Assembly: GCF_037042905.1 (NCBI RefSeq)
Contig: NC_087261.1
Location: 13,404,217-13,468,216 of the forward strand
DNA: 64,000 nt
Reading direction: 5' to 3'
From: Lytechinus pictus
Lineage: Eukaryota > Echinodermata > Echinoidea > Temnopleuroida > Toxopneustidae
The notes beneath the pieces are model-generated. The model had not been told where the DNA came from. It worked only from the letters and a program-made list of their open reading frames with translations, and searched no databases. A program made the translations under genes and the position numbers. Shown piece after piece: positions 46,301 through 56,061 of this stretch (its first letter is position 1; the number at the start of each line of letters is the position of its first letter).

Positions 46301-49030
46301 ATGCTACATTGTAATTTACAAGGTATTATAATTATAAAGATCAAAACAGAAACATAACCCACATTTTGTAAATAATTTTTTATCAGTTATTCCATGTTCG
46401 AGTAAAATATCATATGCAGGGGTCCCTGATTACAAGCTATGCTTCTTTTGGGGTCCCAAACCTGTCATTTAAATTATTTATTATGTAACACTTTGTACTT
46501 TGCACTCCTGTTTTTGACTGGTTTGAATAAATTCAATTGAATTTAATGGTGCAGACACATCGCAACTTCCTAATTACGATATTCAAGATAAGAAATTAAT
46601 GCAAGCGTGATGGATGCCTGGAAAGAAAGTGAAATTGGTACACCTACAATATGTCAATCTGCTGATGTGATCAAGCCAAGGCAAGCGATTGGAATATTCA
46701 AAGAGTCGAGTCATGGACAGAAGAAGGGGAGAGGAAGCGGGGGGGGGGGGGTACAGAAACAAAGTCTATGGTAATATTCAGTGGCGTACCGTGGTTCACG
46801 GCATTGGGGGGGCACCAGCAAAAATGTTGAGTCACTCAGTGAGTGCGCAAAGCGCGCTCAATTGCCAGGTATAGGCCTATTGACCTTATAAGGACATTTT
46901 AAGGACTGTGCCATTAAACGAATATGTAATGTATCTCACTGATCAAATGATGCAAGCGCGAAGCGCGAGCTGAAAATTTTTGATATTCAGACCTAAGAAG
47001 GGATTATAATAAGCAATTTTTCAAAAATAAAGATACGTATCTGTCTCGCTAAACAAACAATGCGAGCGCGAAGCGCGAGCTGAAATTTTTGTATTTATAT
47101 TGACCCCAAAAAAGGGACATTTTAACGACTATTTTTTTTGGAATCCATTAAGAGTAGACATATCTCACCATAGTCATCTAATGCGAGTGCCAAGCGATTG
47201 CTGATTTTGTTAGAATCACATCCAAACACATGAAGAGCTTTTTGTAGTCATAGTAATCATGATTATCATACGCATCTCACTAGCGCAAAGTGCGAGCTGA
47301 AAATATAGGAAATTCAGATCTGAAGAGGGGCATTCTAAGGCTTGTTTGTAGGAATCTGCTTAGACCATACGTATTTCAGAAACCAAATGATGCGAGCGCG
47401 AAGCGCGAGCTGAAATTTCTTGATATTTAGATTAGAAAAAGAGACATCTTAAGGACTGATTTTAGGAATTCATGAAGAGCAGACATATCTCATTAATTCA
47501 TTAATTCGAACGTAAGCACGGATAGGAAACCATTTATATGCAGACCTTAAAATGGGGCAATCACTTTAAGTAGTCATGAAAAAAGAAGCATATGTCACTA
47601 CATGAAACAATAATAACTGGAAATGCGATGAAATATATTTGGTGCATATTGACTTGAAAACAGGACGTTTTAGTACAACATGATTATAAATCTCGTTAAA
47701 CAGACAATGCGAGTACCAGGAATAATGAACAAATAGGCCCTGAGCAAATAATGTTTCATAAAGTTATGAAAAAAAATATTTCTTATGTAATATAACATAA
47801 CATATATAATATAACATTATAATGTGCAATAATTTCGTCTTTCCCACTACGTTTCTTTCTTCTCCCTCTTTTTCTCCCTTTTCTCCCGTTTTTTTTTTTT
47901 TTTGGCCAGCCGATGGGGGGGGGGGGGCACGTGCCCCCCCCCCATGCCCCCCCGTAGTTACGCCACTGGTAATATTAAAATGGGGGCGTAACTTTCATTT
48001 TTTTCTATATTAATCGATCAATTATCTGAACGCAAATTGTTAGATTTGCGTTCAAATGCACCACAAATGCTGTTGCAACAACTCATTATGGCTGATTTTG
48101 GGACTTGAACTTACATTACAATCGAACGTATTTCATTAAGAATTGAAATACAACGATTAAATTTATTGCAACGCCTCCAAAATATTCACCAATCCATACA
48201 CCTCTTTACCTGTAAGTCCAAGGAGGATACCGAAAACAGTGATGCTGTAAGTGAAGCCACATGATATTAGACACACTGCTATTATTACCGCTCCTGACAT
48301 AGCAGCAACACGATGATTGACCCTCTCTATCAACAAGGAAGTAAAGGGACCTGTCAATTATAAGCACGATACACCATAATGCATTATGTGTGAGCGTGTA
48401 TGGGCGTGTGTATGTGTTTTCGATTTTGTTTTAAGCATTTATTGTTCCATCATTATTTGCTTCAGTGGTTTGTAAATAATTATTTGTAAACTCTGTTGTT
48501 AACAAAAAAAAATGAAGATTCGTATATCTTGTTGTAATTATTTACGTTAAATTTATGTTATCAATTTTGGATGAACATTTTGTGTGGTTCGACTGTGGGT
48601 GTGTGTGCCCATACGTGGGTGGTGTGAGAGTGTTTTCCTGTGTGGGTGTTAGTGCATGTGCGCTTAAAATGTACGTCATGACGTTTGTGTGTGTAATGTA
48701 GGCCTAAGCGTCAGAGGGAGTGTGGGGAAGTTTTTGTGTATGTATTGTTGGTAAAGTGGAATGTGTGCATTTGGCTAAAGGGAGAAAATTGGAAATATAA
48801 AATGATCATTCACCTAAAAATAGCGTGATTGTATTGGGAATACTACAGATGAGTCCTAAAGTGGCGTAATTCGCGCTGAATCTATCAACCATCTCAGGAA
48901 GGAGAACACCGAAGGATTTGGGGATTCCACACCATATATTCAGCACGAACTTGGCGAGTAAGATAGCGTAACCCCACTTCCAGTTAGTGATATGGGTATT
49001 GTAACGAAGGGATTGCTCCATTCCTGATTT
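37190..49030 (-). CDS. SLC16-type monocarboxylate transporter-like gene, four exons
   Basis: The exons are 49030-48814 (ATG at 49021), 48350-48210, 38945-37905 and 37338-37190. All introns have GT/AG ends and split codons after the first base (phase 1). The joined frame is 512 codons plus TAA with no stop. The family carries out proton-linked or facilitated transport of monocarboxylates or related solutes across membranes. Residues 1-116 hold the first helices, with WGYAILLAKF and GIPKSFGVLLPEMVDRF in the N-terminal MCT signature position. About 117-215 covers helices 4-6. A charged, acidic loop of about 125 residues separates the halves, as usual for MCTs, and helices 7-12 follow. The substrate cannot be told. 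A splice acceptor (tttacag) just upstream of the ATG implies a 5' non-coding exon beyond 49030. Confidence 0.88.
37339..37904 (-). other. Intron 3 of the SLC16-like gene
   Basis: A 566 bp AT-rich intron. No repeat or other gene was recognised inside. Confidence 0.8.
37905..38945 (-). CDS. SLC16-like gene exon 3
   Basis: A single 1041 bp exon (347 codons) follows the acceptor ctattcgcag and ends acag, then gtaaga. It starts VRSFVYLPITIQLNEYFKEN, the MCT stretch before helix 5. It contains the hydrophilic central loop, with two Cys pairs (VCCHELCAGEEC) and a run of acidic residues (SYDDEDIH). It then carries FYVYAFDAWVLFLVPHAEDL and FIQDTSGATYLKFVLRDESN and closes with FSGFITG. It matches the dead plus-strand copy at 8060-17041. 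Confidence 0.9.
39140..39965. repeat. Diverged tandem repeat of about 170 bp with ATGCAAAT motifs
   Basis: Four to five imperfect units each begin near gtgctaatttatgcaaat or gttaatttatgcaaat (around 39250, 39425, 39590, 39770 and 39945). They also share a gtgtcactggt / gtgtccctggt block. ATGCAAAT octamers or one-mismatch versions recur. The array lies in intron 2 of the transporter gene. Confidence 0.6.
39966..40301. other. Intron 2 sequence, no feature recognised
   Basis: AT-rich non-coding DNA between the octamer-type tandem repeat and the first CCGAAT foldback element. Confidence 0.4.
40302..40754. mobile_element. CCGAAT-rich foldback MITE (copy A)
   Basis: The ends are inverted: aagctagagttacaccaaaa at the left and ttttggtgtaacccttgctt at the right. 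The interior is dense in attcgg and ccgaat. Non-coding. Confidence 0.65.
40752..41394. mobile_element. CCGAAT-rich foldback MITE (copy B)
   Basis: Immediately adjoins copy A. It starts ttaaagctagggttagaact and ends tttggtgtaaacccagctta. It shares the same ends, cagctgcgaatccatccaaa near the left, and many attcgg/ccgaat motifs. Confidence 0.6.
41513..42364. mobile_element. CCGAAT-rich foldback MITE (copy C)
   Basis: Starts ttaaaacatgggttacaccg and ends ggttctcgtgtaaccctggt. It shares cagctgcaaatccatccaaa with copy B and has the same motif-rich interior. The frames at 41629-42137 run through the repeat and are not genes. Confidence 0.6.
42498..42951. mobile_element. Foldback element with TGGGTGATTTCAAG ends
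   Basis: The left end tgggtgatttcaagttcggt pairs with the right end ccgtacttgaaatcaccca. Both ends continue into tandem ggtgttggtgttg-type repeats. A short ta microsatellite lies at 42787-42801. It is 454 bp and non-coding. Confidence 0.65.
42952..43369. other. Intron 2 sequence, no feature recognised
   Basis: AT-rich non-coding DNA with a C-run near 43203. Confidence 0.35.
43370..44300. repeat. Diverged tandem repeat of about 165 bp (AATTAGCATATTTT units)
   Basis: Five or more units share cataaattagcatatttttg, catgaagacaggattttcaa and ttaaagctattgacctgata blocks, near 43560, 43735, 43890, 44060 and 44225. Lies in intron 2 of the transporter gene. Non-coding. Confidence 0.65.
44301..44889. 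other. Intron 2 sequence, no feature recognised
   Basis: AT-rich DNA. The small frames at 44362-44795 have no family signature. Confidence 0.35.
44898..45084. mobile_element. Minimal hAT-type MITE (187 bp)
   Basis: Starts caggggcggatcaagaattt and ends ctggatccgccagtg. It is flanked by a perfect 8 bp duplication agtgggtg (44890-44897 and 45085-45092). G-run and C-run arms lie inside. The GGCGGATC-type ends and 8 bp target are typical of hAT-derived elements. Confidence 0.8.
45785..46530 (+). pseudogene. LINE ORF2 C-terminal fragment
   Basis: Plus-strand frame reads VVGGRQIEFSSSVQFLGVTD, then DEYLSWNYHLSNVCSKLSRN and VGVIAKVRYFLS. After frame changes it reads IVPHLMYCNVAWG. This matches the block after the RT catalytic motifs in Jockey/CR1-type LINEs (FLGV..D..L.W..H...V..K...). 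Its 3' end is near ttgaataaattcaattgaat. Several frame breaks; dead. Confidence 0.65.
46779..47968. mobile_element. Complete hAT-type non-autonomous element (reference copy)
   Basis: A 1190 bp element starts cagtggcgtaccgtgg and ends gtagttacgccactg. It is bounded by a perfect 8 bp duplication gtaatatt (46771-46778 and 47969-47976). The interior is a chain of roughly 110-120 bp units with gcgagcgcgaagcgcgagct, then a pyrimidine-rich arm and G-run/C-run end. It has no transposase. It is the intact model for the copies at 9023-16882 and 28783-29774. Confidence 0.88.
48210..48350 (-). CDS. SLC16-like gene exon 2
   Basis: A 141 bp phase-1 exon between attgacag and gtaaag. It reads PFTSLLIERVNHRVAAMSG, then AVIIAVCLISCGFTYSITVF and GILLGLTG. 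It spans the MCT segment between helices 2 and 4. It is the counterpart of the orphan exon at 28325-28465. Confidence 0.88.
48814..49030 (-). CDS. SLC16-like gene exon 1 (first coding exon)
   Basis: After an acceptor (ctttacag) comes a short leader and ATG at 49021. It reads MEQSLRYNTHITNWKWGYAI, then LLAKFVLNIWCGIPKSFGVL, LPEMVDRFSANYATLGLICS and IPNTITLFL, and the donor is tttag, then gtgaat. The W-G-Y segment stands where MCTs carry the conserved (D/E)G(G/S)(W/F)(G/A)W motif, but the leading acidic-Gly pair is missing. The start choice is the first ATG after the splice site. Confidence 0.85.
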
Positions 49031-50010
49031 CTGTAAAGATAAAATCAAATTGAATTATGATGATGGTAATTCCTAAATGCCAGTTTCCTCACATTTCACC
49101 CGATTACGACCCCACAAAAAAAGGGGAACAAAGGGAAAGAATGTTTGTTTTGTAGTGATCTTTATTATTCATTCAATTTAATTTCATACATACATAATCA
49201 AGAAAATATAGAACAAAATTATAACTGCAGCAGTGCAATACACAAATGAAATAACAGTGTAATAAACATAGCAGGCAAATTGTATCAGAACAGAGACATA
49301 ATCCGAACTCATGCAAAACTCATGCAAAAATAACATTTCAACAACTTATGTATGCAGCTAAAACAAATAATAAAACAAAGACGTAACAACTACGCAAATT
49401 TAAAGAATGAATGTATATGAGCATTCTCCCGTCCCATGAGCCCCCCCCCCCCCCCCCCCATCAGACCCCAAAGCTGAACGGTGAAAGAATGGTGAAATGT
49501 GATTTCACTTTCTAAATATCGATATCAGAGTCTATCACAAAATGTGATTTTTTTTTTTATAATAAAAAAAAATCGAAATTTTTCCTCGGTGGCAACTTTT
49601 AATGAATTTTGCCCGATACGCCATAATTATCTAGCCCTCTCAAAATTGTTGGCTCATTTCATCATATTTTAAATTATCTTTGATTTCAGATCGCTGTATT
49701 AAATGATTCAGATGAAGGAGGCCAAATCTGATTTATATACAGGGCTACCAACACTCACGCGTTGAGCGTGACTGCGTGAGGCTCAAGCATCTCACCCATT
49801 TTCTCACGGTCTCACGCTAATAATGAAATTTCTCACGCACGAATCTGAAATAATTAGATTAAAAAATGAGAAAAATTGCGTTTTTAATAAAAAGGCAACC
49901 AACTCAAGAATCCTGGAAGCGCTTAAAGATATGTGAAAGTTTTCCAGCCTATTGTGGAAAGCTTTCGATCTCATCTCAATTTTCTTATATCTGCACCTCC
50001 TAACCACGTA
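49031..50010. other. Upstream of the first coding exon; repeat remnants
   Basis: Contains a C-run (49441-49459) and a degenerate copy of the attttgtgatagactctgat... block of the CAGTGGCGTA repeat family (49490-49660). A low-complexity ctcacg-rich stretch lies at 49755-49845. No gene recognised. Confidence 0.4.
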
Positions 50011-50018
50011 CGTATACC

Positions 50019-50124
50019 CAGGGGCGTCGATCCATTTTTCAGATTGGGGGGGGGCAAAATCATGAATCAAATTTCGAAAGGCGCTCGATCACACAAAACA
50101 AACAAACTCACACACACACATATG

Positions 50125-50192
<68 letters not shown>

Positions 50193-50907
50193 ACACGATA
50201 TTGCGATCCGCGTGTTGGACATAGATGATATTAATGAGGCAAAATGGTAATGCATTGTACTTAGTTCCAATTGAGTTTAGAGACGTTCATATATATATAT
50301 ATATATATGATTCATGAGATAGAGACACATATCTCACCAACAAATTAATGCGAGCGCGAAGCGTGAGCTGAAATTTCTTTATATTCAGACCTGAAAGCTT
50401 GATATTCTAAGAATTTTTGGTACCAATGATTAAGATGGGTATCTAAAAAACAATAGATGCGAGCGAAAAAAAAAGAAAAAAAAAATTGAGTTTAATGGAC
50501 GTTTTTAATAAAGAACGAGATATAGATTCAACAAAAGATTATTGCAAATCGAAGTGGGAGTTCTTTTGAGGCTTAGAACTGAAAATGGGACATTCTATTC
50601 AGCTATTTGATCATGAAAAGTATGGGTTTTGCTACAGAAATGATGCGAGCACGAAGCGTGAGCTGAAAATTTTTCATATTCCAATCTGAAAAGCGGACAT
50701 TTTGAGCACGATTTTAGATAAAGAACAAGTTGTGTATCTCAATCTCGCTTGCTGATTTCTCTGTAACATTACAATCCTATTTTATTTTTTGCACATGCCG
50801 AATTATTGGGGGGGCAAAACGATATGTTTGCCCCCCAATATTTTCATAGGTGGGGCGATCGCCCCCCCCCCTGCCCCCCCCCCCCCCCCCCAGGATCGAC
50901 GCCTCTG
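50019..50907. mobile_element. hAT-type MITE, CAGGGGCGTCGATCC ends
   Basis: An 889 bp element starts caggggcgtcgatccatttt and ends ccaggatcgacgcctctg. It has a perfect 8 bp duplication cgtatacc (50011-50018 and 50908-50915). It contains a long ta microsatellite (50128-50192) and several gcgagcgcgaagcgtgagct units. Frames inside are repeat artefacts. Confidence 0.85.
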
Positions 50908-51309
50908 CGTATACCCCCTTCCCCGCACGTCGCATCGAGCTAGCAACCAGCTAGTGGAGGCGCAGACTGGCCTGGACGGACGTACGTTTCGAAATTCGAA
51001 TCGAGCTCAGCCTAGAGTACAGGGTCAGAGACCAGACAAGAATTATCGAGAACAGCAAAGATTTCACGGTTCGTACCTTAAATTATTATATACTATTGTT
51101 TAAAAAGTAATATTACTTACTATAACTTTGCAATTAGGATGATCGAGCAGAGGATTTTAAAGTGAGAGAGTGAAAAATGTTTGTGCCTAAAGCGCTGCGT
51201 AGGTCTTTGAGTTTGATTGTGACTGTGTGCTAGTGAGCGTACGCGTGGCCTTTAAGGGGAATGAAAACTTTGAAACAAGTGGGATTTTGTCGAAACAAAA
51301 AAAATCAAA

Positions 51310-51480
51310 GAATAAGAACAAAGAAAGTCTAAATTCTTCTACGATAATGTGCTCATCAGTTATTTTAACACCATCTTTCATGAAATAAGTGTTTAAATCA
51401 TGTTTATTTGTAAAAAGAACCTCATTAATTATTTTCCACAATTTAGAAAGATTATTTTTATGTTTTTGCAACAAGTTACT
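51310..51480 (-). pseudogene. LINE ORF2 linker fragment
   Basis: Minus-strand frame reads YSNLLQKHKNNLSKLWKIIN, then EVLFTNKHDLNTYFMKDGVK and ITDEHIIVEEFRL. This matches the LINE region between endonuclease and RT (L...K...K..WK.IN..L......F..DG..ITD...IA..FN). Orientation is opposite to the RNase H LINE that follows. Truncated. Confidence 0.6.
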
Positions 51481-51489
51481 ATAGTTACT

Positions 51490-51660
51490 GACACCAGCGC
51501 GGTCCATGATTGGCCAGCGGCTTCGGCCAGTCACAGCGCGCGGTGCACGCTCCAGCGGGCACCAAGCACCAGCGCGGACCCTGATTGGCCAACGGCTTCG
51601 GCCAATCACAGCGCGGCTCACGCCCGAGTGGAGCCAGACAATAGCTCCCGACGCTATATA
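51490..51660 (+). promoter_or_regulatory. Promoter-like block: duplicated CCAAT modules and a TATA box
   Basis: Two copies of about 50 bp (near 51500 and 51568) each contain tgattggcca (inverted CCAAT) and, in the second, gccaatcacagcgcg. They are followed by cgctatataacc at about 51650. The segment is strikingly GC-rich for this window. It has the layout of a Pol II promoter pointing into the LINE ORF at 51726. Whether it drives anything is inference. Confidence 0.45.
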
Positions 51661-51689
51661 ACCACTGAACTAGAGATTAGAGTAGAATA

Positions 51690-54095
51690 GTATTTAAATG
51701 TCATCAAGCTGGTATAAAAGGAAAAATGTTACAGTGGATTAATTCATTTTTACAAGATCGATATTGCAAGGTAAAAGTTGATGGTCAGTTATCTTCACAG
51801 TTTGTTCTGGAAAATGGAACGCCCCAAGGTAGTGTGATTAGTCCAATTTTGTTCAATTTAATGTTGAATGATCTAAAACTGAAAGAAAAATCTGTAAAAA
51901 TCTCTATGTATGCCGATGATATTGCCATATGGTGTTCAGGCAGAAATCTTGACTTTCTACAAAAGAAAATTAAGAAAGCTTTAAAAGAGATTGAACAATG
52001 GTGCTCAACCTGGAGTATGATTATATCTCCTCAAAAGTCTGCTGTTATGATTTTTACCAATAGGCAGCAAATAGAGGTAAATATTGAGATTAAAGATAAA
52101 TCTATACCACAATACAAAGAATATAAGTTTCTGGGCATTTGGTTTGATGTGAAACTCACCTGGAAAAAGCACATAGATTATATAAAACTCAAATGTTCAA
52201 AAAGAATCAATTTGTTACGGTGTATAGCAGGAACGAGTTGGGGAAATAATAAAACGATTCTTTATATTATATACAAAGGTCTTATTAGATCCATATTAGA
52301 CTACGGATGTGAGTTATACGATTCGGCTAGCCTTTCACTAAAACAAGAATTAGATTCAGTCCAATATCAGTCACTGAAAATAATAACTGGTGCAGTATAT
52401 AACCCTGCCCTTGAAGCACTGCAGGTTGAATGTGGTGAACGACCTTTACAACTAAGAAGAGAACTGTATGTTGATAAATACATGTTTTATCTTTTAACAA
52501 ATAGAGATACTCATCATCCTACTTTAGAAATTATTGAACCTTCCTGGTATATTGATCAATTTACTTGGAAAGTAGGTCATGGACCCTTTGTAGTTAGAGC
52601 ATGTAAGCCAAATGAAGAAATCCAAATTGAACAACTAAGCCAAAGAATATTACGAGAACCTTTTTGGTCATATGAAATACCAAATATATCTGACTATATC
52701 CATAATGTTATCAACAAACAACGTAACTTAGTACAAGATATGAAAAACTGTGTCTTAGAAAGGACACATACAAGATGGAAAGGTTACTTAAAGATCTACA
52801 CTGATGGATCAAAACAAGAAGACAAGAGAACCGGCTCTGCTTTTTATATACCAGAACTGGACATTAAAAAATACTATAGATTAAATTCTGTAAGTATAAT
52901 GAGAGCCGAATTAACAGCAATTGTAATGGCACTTGATTGGCTAGGAGATAACAAAGGAATGTCCATCATAATTTTTACAGATTCATTGTCAGCTCTTCAA
53001 GCACTCGAAAGCAATCGAATTCAAAACAATCTTATTGTTGATATCTTATATAAAATCAAAGTTTTACAATCATCAGATATTTATGTCAACTTTGAATGGA
53101 TACCATCCCATTGCGGTATTCACGGGAACGAAGTGGCAGACCAATTAGCAAAAAAAGGAGCATCAAAAGAAGAAGTTGAATTACACATTCCATATATCAA
53201 AGAGGAATGGAAAAACCACATGTCTTTGATTTATAAAGAAATCTGGCAGGCTCAATGGGCATCCTCATCTAAAGGAAGACATTTATTTAGCATCCAACCC
53301 AACGTGGCAGAAACAATTAGTTATCAAGGTCTCATTCGATTTGAAGAGACTATGATTCACCGGCTAAGACTTGGAAAATGTAAATTGAATTATTATCAGT
53401 ATAAATGTAATCAACATGAAAATGGTCTATGTTCACATTGTCAGGTTCCTGAGACAATAGAACATTTTTTACTACATTGTAATAAATATGAAAGAGAAAG
53501 AAGAACTATGCAAAGAAGCCTGAAATTAAATACGCCAATATCAGACCTAGCAACATTATTGGGAAGAAATGCAGATTATAAAGTAATCCTGAATTATGTG
53601 AAAAAAAACAAAGAGATTCGAATAAGAATATTCCACTGATCTCTCTCCATCTCTCCCTCTCGCTTCCTTTTGTTCTGAGGATTATATTTAGTGATGTTAA
53701 TTCTTATAGACTACTAAAATTGTGTTTCGACATAGCTTCTTATAAAAGTTTGCATACTATGAAGTACAAAAATGCACAATTTAATGGTGGAGGTAACTAA
53801 TCTTAATTATATTGCACCTCGCTATATGACAGGTCAGACTAGTCTAACGCCGGCCGAGGACATTGAAGCGGGAATTAAGCAACATGGAAACGACCTGGCG
53901 CAGATAATCTACCAGATTGAAGAGCGCCAACTAAACTCCAACACCAACCAACCAACCTAGAGAACTAGAGCCCCCTGTCTACACCGGAGAGACAGGACGA
54001 TGTCTGGACGGTGTCGTTAGAAGGGACGGGACCATGCGGTAACCTGTAAGATACGATAGCCTTTATAATAATAAAAATTATTATTAAAAAACAAA
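51690..54095 (+). mobile_element. 5'-truncated LINE with RNase H (3' half)
   Basis: Begins mid-RT and includes the long open frame 51726-53639, a 3' region with a second small frame (53772-53960), and an AT-rich tail near 54064-54095 (ataataataaaaattattat). An RNase H domain after the RT is typical of the I-superfamily of LINEs. No target duplication could be assigned. Confidence 0.8.
51726..53639 (+). CDS. LINE ORF2 C-terminal half: reverse transcriptase and RNase H
   Basis: The open frame is 637 codons. Residues 31-50 hold GTPQGSVISPILFNLMLNDL and 62-65 the catalytic YADD. Residues 134-147 match FLGIWFD.KLTW. From residue 356 an RNase H domain shows all four acidic residues: YTDGS (D360), RAEL (E395), FTDS (D419) and NEVAD (D472). 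A CSHC...H...HC zinc-type motif follows (569-585). The frame has no internal stop, so it is recent. The endonuclease, palm motif A and linker are missing because of 5' truncation. The open frame continues upstream of the listed ATG to about 51697 (KCHQAGIKGK). The protein would copy LINE RNA at the chromosomal target. Confidence 0.88.
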   Translation: MLQWINSFLQDRYCKVKVDGQLSSQFVLENGTPQGSVISPILFNLMLNDLKLKEKSVKISMYADDIAIWCSGRNLDFLQKKIKKALKEIEQWCSTWSMIISPQKSAVMIFTNRQQIEVNIEIKDKSIPQYKEYKFLGIWFDVKLTWKKHIDYIKLKCSKRINLLRCIAGTSWGNNKTILYIIYKGLIRSILDYGCELYDSASLSLKQELDSVQYQSLKIITGAVYNPALEALQVECGERPLQLRRELYVDKYMFYLLTNRDTHHPTLEIIEPSWYIDQFTWKVGHGPFVVRACKPNEEIQIEQLSQRILREPFWSYEIPNISDYIHNVINKQRNLVQDMKNCVLERTHTRWKGYLKIYTDGSKQEDKRTGSAFYIPELDIKKYYRLNSVSIMRAELTAIVMALDWLGDNKGMSIIIFTDSLSALQALESNRIQNNLIVDILYKIKVLQSSDIYVNFEWIPSHCGIHGNEVADQLAKKGASKEEVELHIPYIKEEWKNHMSLIYKEIWQAQWASSSKGRHLFSIQPNVAETISYQGLIRFEETMIHRLRLGKCKLNYYQYKCNQHENGLCSHCQVPETIEHFLLHCNKYERERRTMQRSLKLNTPISDLATLLGRNADYKVILNYVKKNKEIRIRIFH

Positions 54096-56061
54096 CAAAG
54101 AAAGGAGAGGAACGATTATTAAGGACATGTCAAAGAAAAGAAAGAAAATAATAGTTGACCAAACGAGTTGGCGGTAATAGTCAAATATGACTGGTCGCCA
54201 TTAATTTCCAACAAACAACAACAACATTTAAAAGACGTCCTCGAGTCGAGTTGTTGTGCTATGCTGTTTCATTTTCGATTTTGGACTATCTTTTGGATTT
54301 ATATAGGAATTAGGATTTATACCTTGGATCCTTTTGGATTTTGCTATTGCTAATTTTGGGGAAATTCGGATTGCAGAAGGGTAAGCTGACATTTTTGGGC
54401 CTTTCACGCACTCTGCACTTAGATATAGCGAGGGTTTGAATTTCCCGCCAAACCACAATGGCGGGCGCCACTAACGTGGCGGAGAATCTAGCTCACCGCA
54501 AGCCTCCAGAAGAGGAGGGAGGTTTTCAAGTAATAAGAAAACTAAAATTAGCCAAGAAAAGATTGAGAGAAGGTAGTTTAAGTGATGTTGAAGAGCTGGC
54601 AGCGGATACCGATTTTGGCACACCGCCATCAACTACTTTCAAAACAGGAATAAATGCCCCAAAAGCAGACCACCTAAAGGTACTCTTAGTCCCCATTGAT
54701 AGAAATAAAAACCTTAGTGTAGTTAATGAACTAACTGTCAAGAAGGATATTGGAAAGGCTTGCAGGTCTCCCCCTGACTTCATTAAGTTTGTACGAGGTG
54801 GGAAGGGTCTCTTAGTAAAGTGTAAAAATGAGAAGCAACGTAAAGCCTTAACTCAGATACCAGAGATTGGCAATATTCCAGTCAAAATAGAGGAAAAAAC
54901 CTATGCCTCGAAAGGGGTCATATTTGGAATTTCTCTAGAAACTTCTGAGGAAGATATTCTGAAGGAGCTTGAACAAAGCAGAGTAGTGAAGGTTGAGAGA
55001 ATGAAGAAACGAATTGAGGGTGATTTGAAGCCCCTAAAGACAGTAATATTGTTCTTCTCTACCCCCCCCCCCCAATTCCAGAACATGTTGAATTTTGCTT
55101 CCAGAAAATAAGAGTCAAGGAATACATTCCACCAGCACCCAGGTGCTTTAAATGCCAAAGATACGGGCATTTAGCAAGTGGATGTAGTGCTAAGGAAAGG
55201 TGCCCCAGATGTGGCCTAGGACATTCGGTAGAAAATTGCGAACTGGAGCGACAACATTTCAAATGTGTAAATTGCAATGGTAATCATTCGGCTGCTTATA
55301 AAGGTTGTGAGGCATCAAAAGAAGCACAAGAAGTGCAGCAAATTAAAGTACAAAATCGCATCTCATATGCGCAAGCAGTGAGACTACGCTCCGAACAAAA
55401 CGAGGAAATTAAGCAGGGAAAACATTTTGTAAACAAGGCAGAAATTAAAAAAGTAACAAATCCAATTAATAGAATAAACACTCAGAAAGGAAATGCAGTT
55501 TCTGATGAAACTGAAATGGAAATCGTCTCGGATTCGCAATATTCTACCAAAACAGAGGTGGCAAGTAAAATGTCTGAAAATGTAGGCCAAACGCATAGTA
55601 ATTTCTTGAAAGGTGCTTCAGACATCACACTTATTTCTTTCTTTATTAGACTAATCAGAATAGTAACAAAGCCTGACTGTAATCCATTTGATGAAATAAC
55701 ACATATTTTGAAAGATACTCTGGGTTTACGTACATCCCACAGACGTTGATTTACAGTCAATTCGCAGCATATTCTACTAGTCTGGTCACCCTCGTGGCAT
55801 TCAGCATTCTCCAGTGGAATGCACAGGGTCTTGAATGCCACGGGGATGAGCTAATTAGATTTTTGAATCAACAAAAAAGACCCTTAGAAATTATTTGTGT
55901 ACAAGAAACTTGGTTAGAAGAGGGGAGGGTCTTACAGATACCAGACTATATATGTGAATATAGGAATAGAAAAGGAGGGTCCCGAGGGGGTTGCGCTATA
56001 TACGTCCATTCCTCACTAAACTACAAAGGTGTTTTTAAACACGATGATCTGGAGGGTGACC
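54096..56061 (+). mobile_element. 3'-truncated LINE (5' half) head-to-tail behind the previous one
   Basis: Begins with a leader of about 360 bp. It then carries a gag-like ORF1 (54458-55749) and the start of an APE-type endonuclease ORF2 (55746-56060), where a minisatellite takes over. Family membership with the upstream RNase H LINE is likely (same strand, complementary halves, three-knuckle ORF1) but not proven. Confidence 0.7.
54458..55749 (+). pseudogene. LINE ORF1, gag-like with three zinc knuckles (one frameshift)
   Basis: The first frame starts MAGATNVAENLAHRKPPEEE and runs to 55111. A 12-C run at 55062-55073 shifts the frame, after which PEHVEFCFQKIRVKEYIPPA and three knuckles continue: CFKCQRYGHLASGC (CX2CX4HX4C), CPRCGLGHSVENC, and CVNCNGNHSAAYKGC. 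The product is an RNA-binding, nucleocapsid-like protein typical of I/Jockey-type LINEs. One base more or fewer in the C-run would give a single frame of about 430 codons. So the break could be a sequencing or homopolymer error. Confidence 0.8.
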
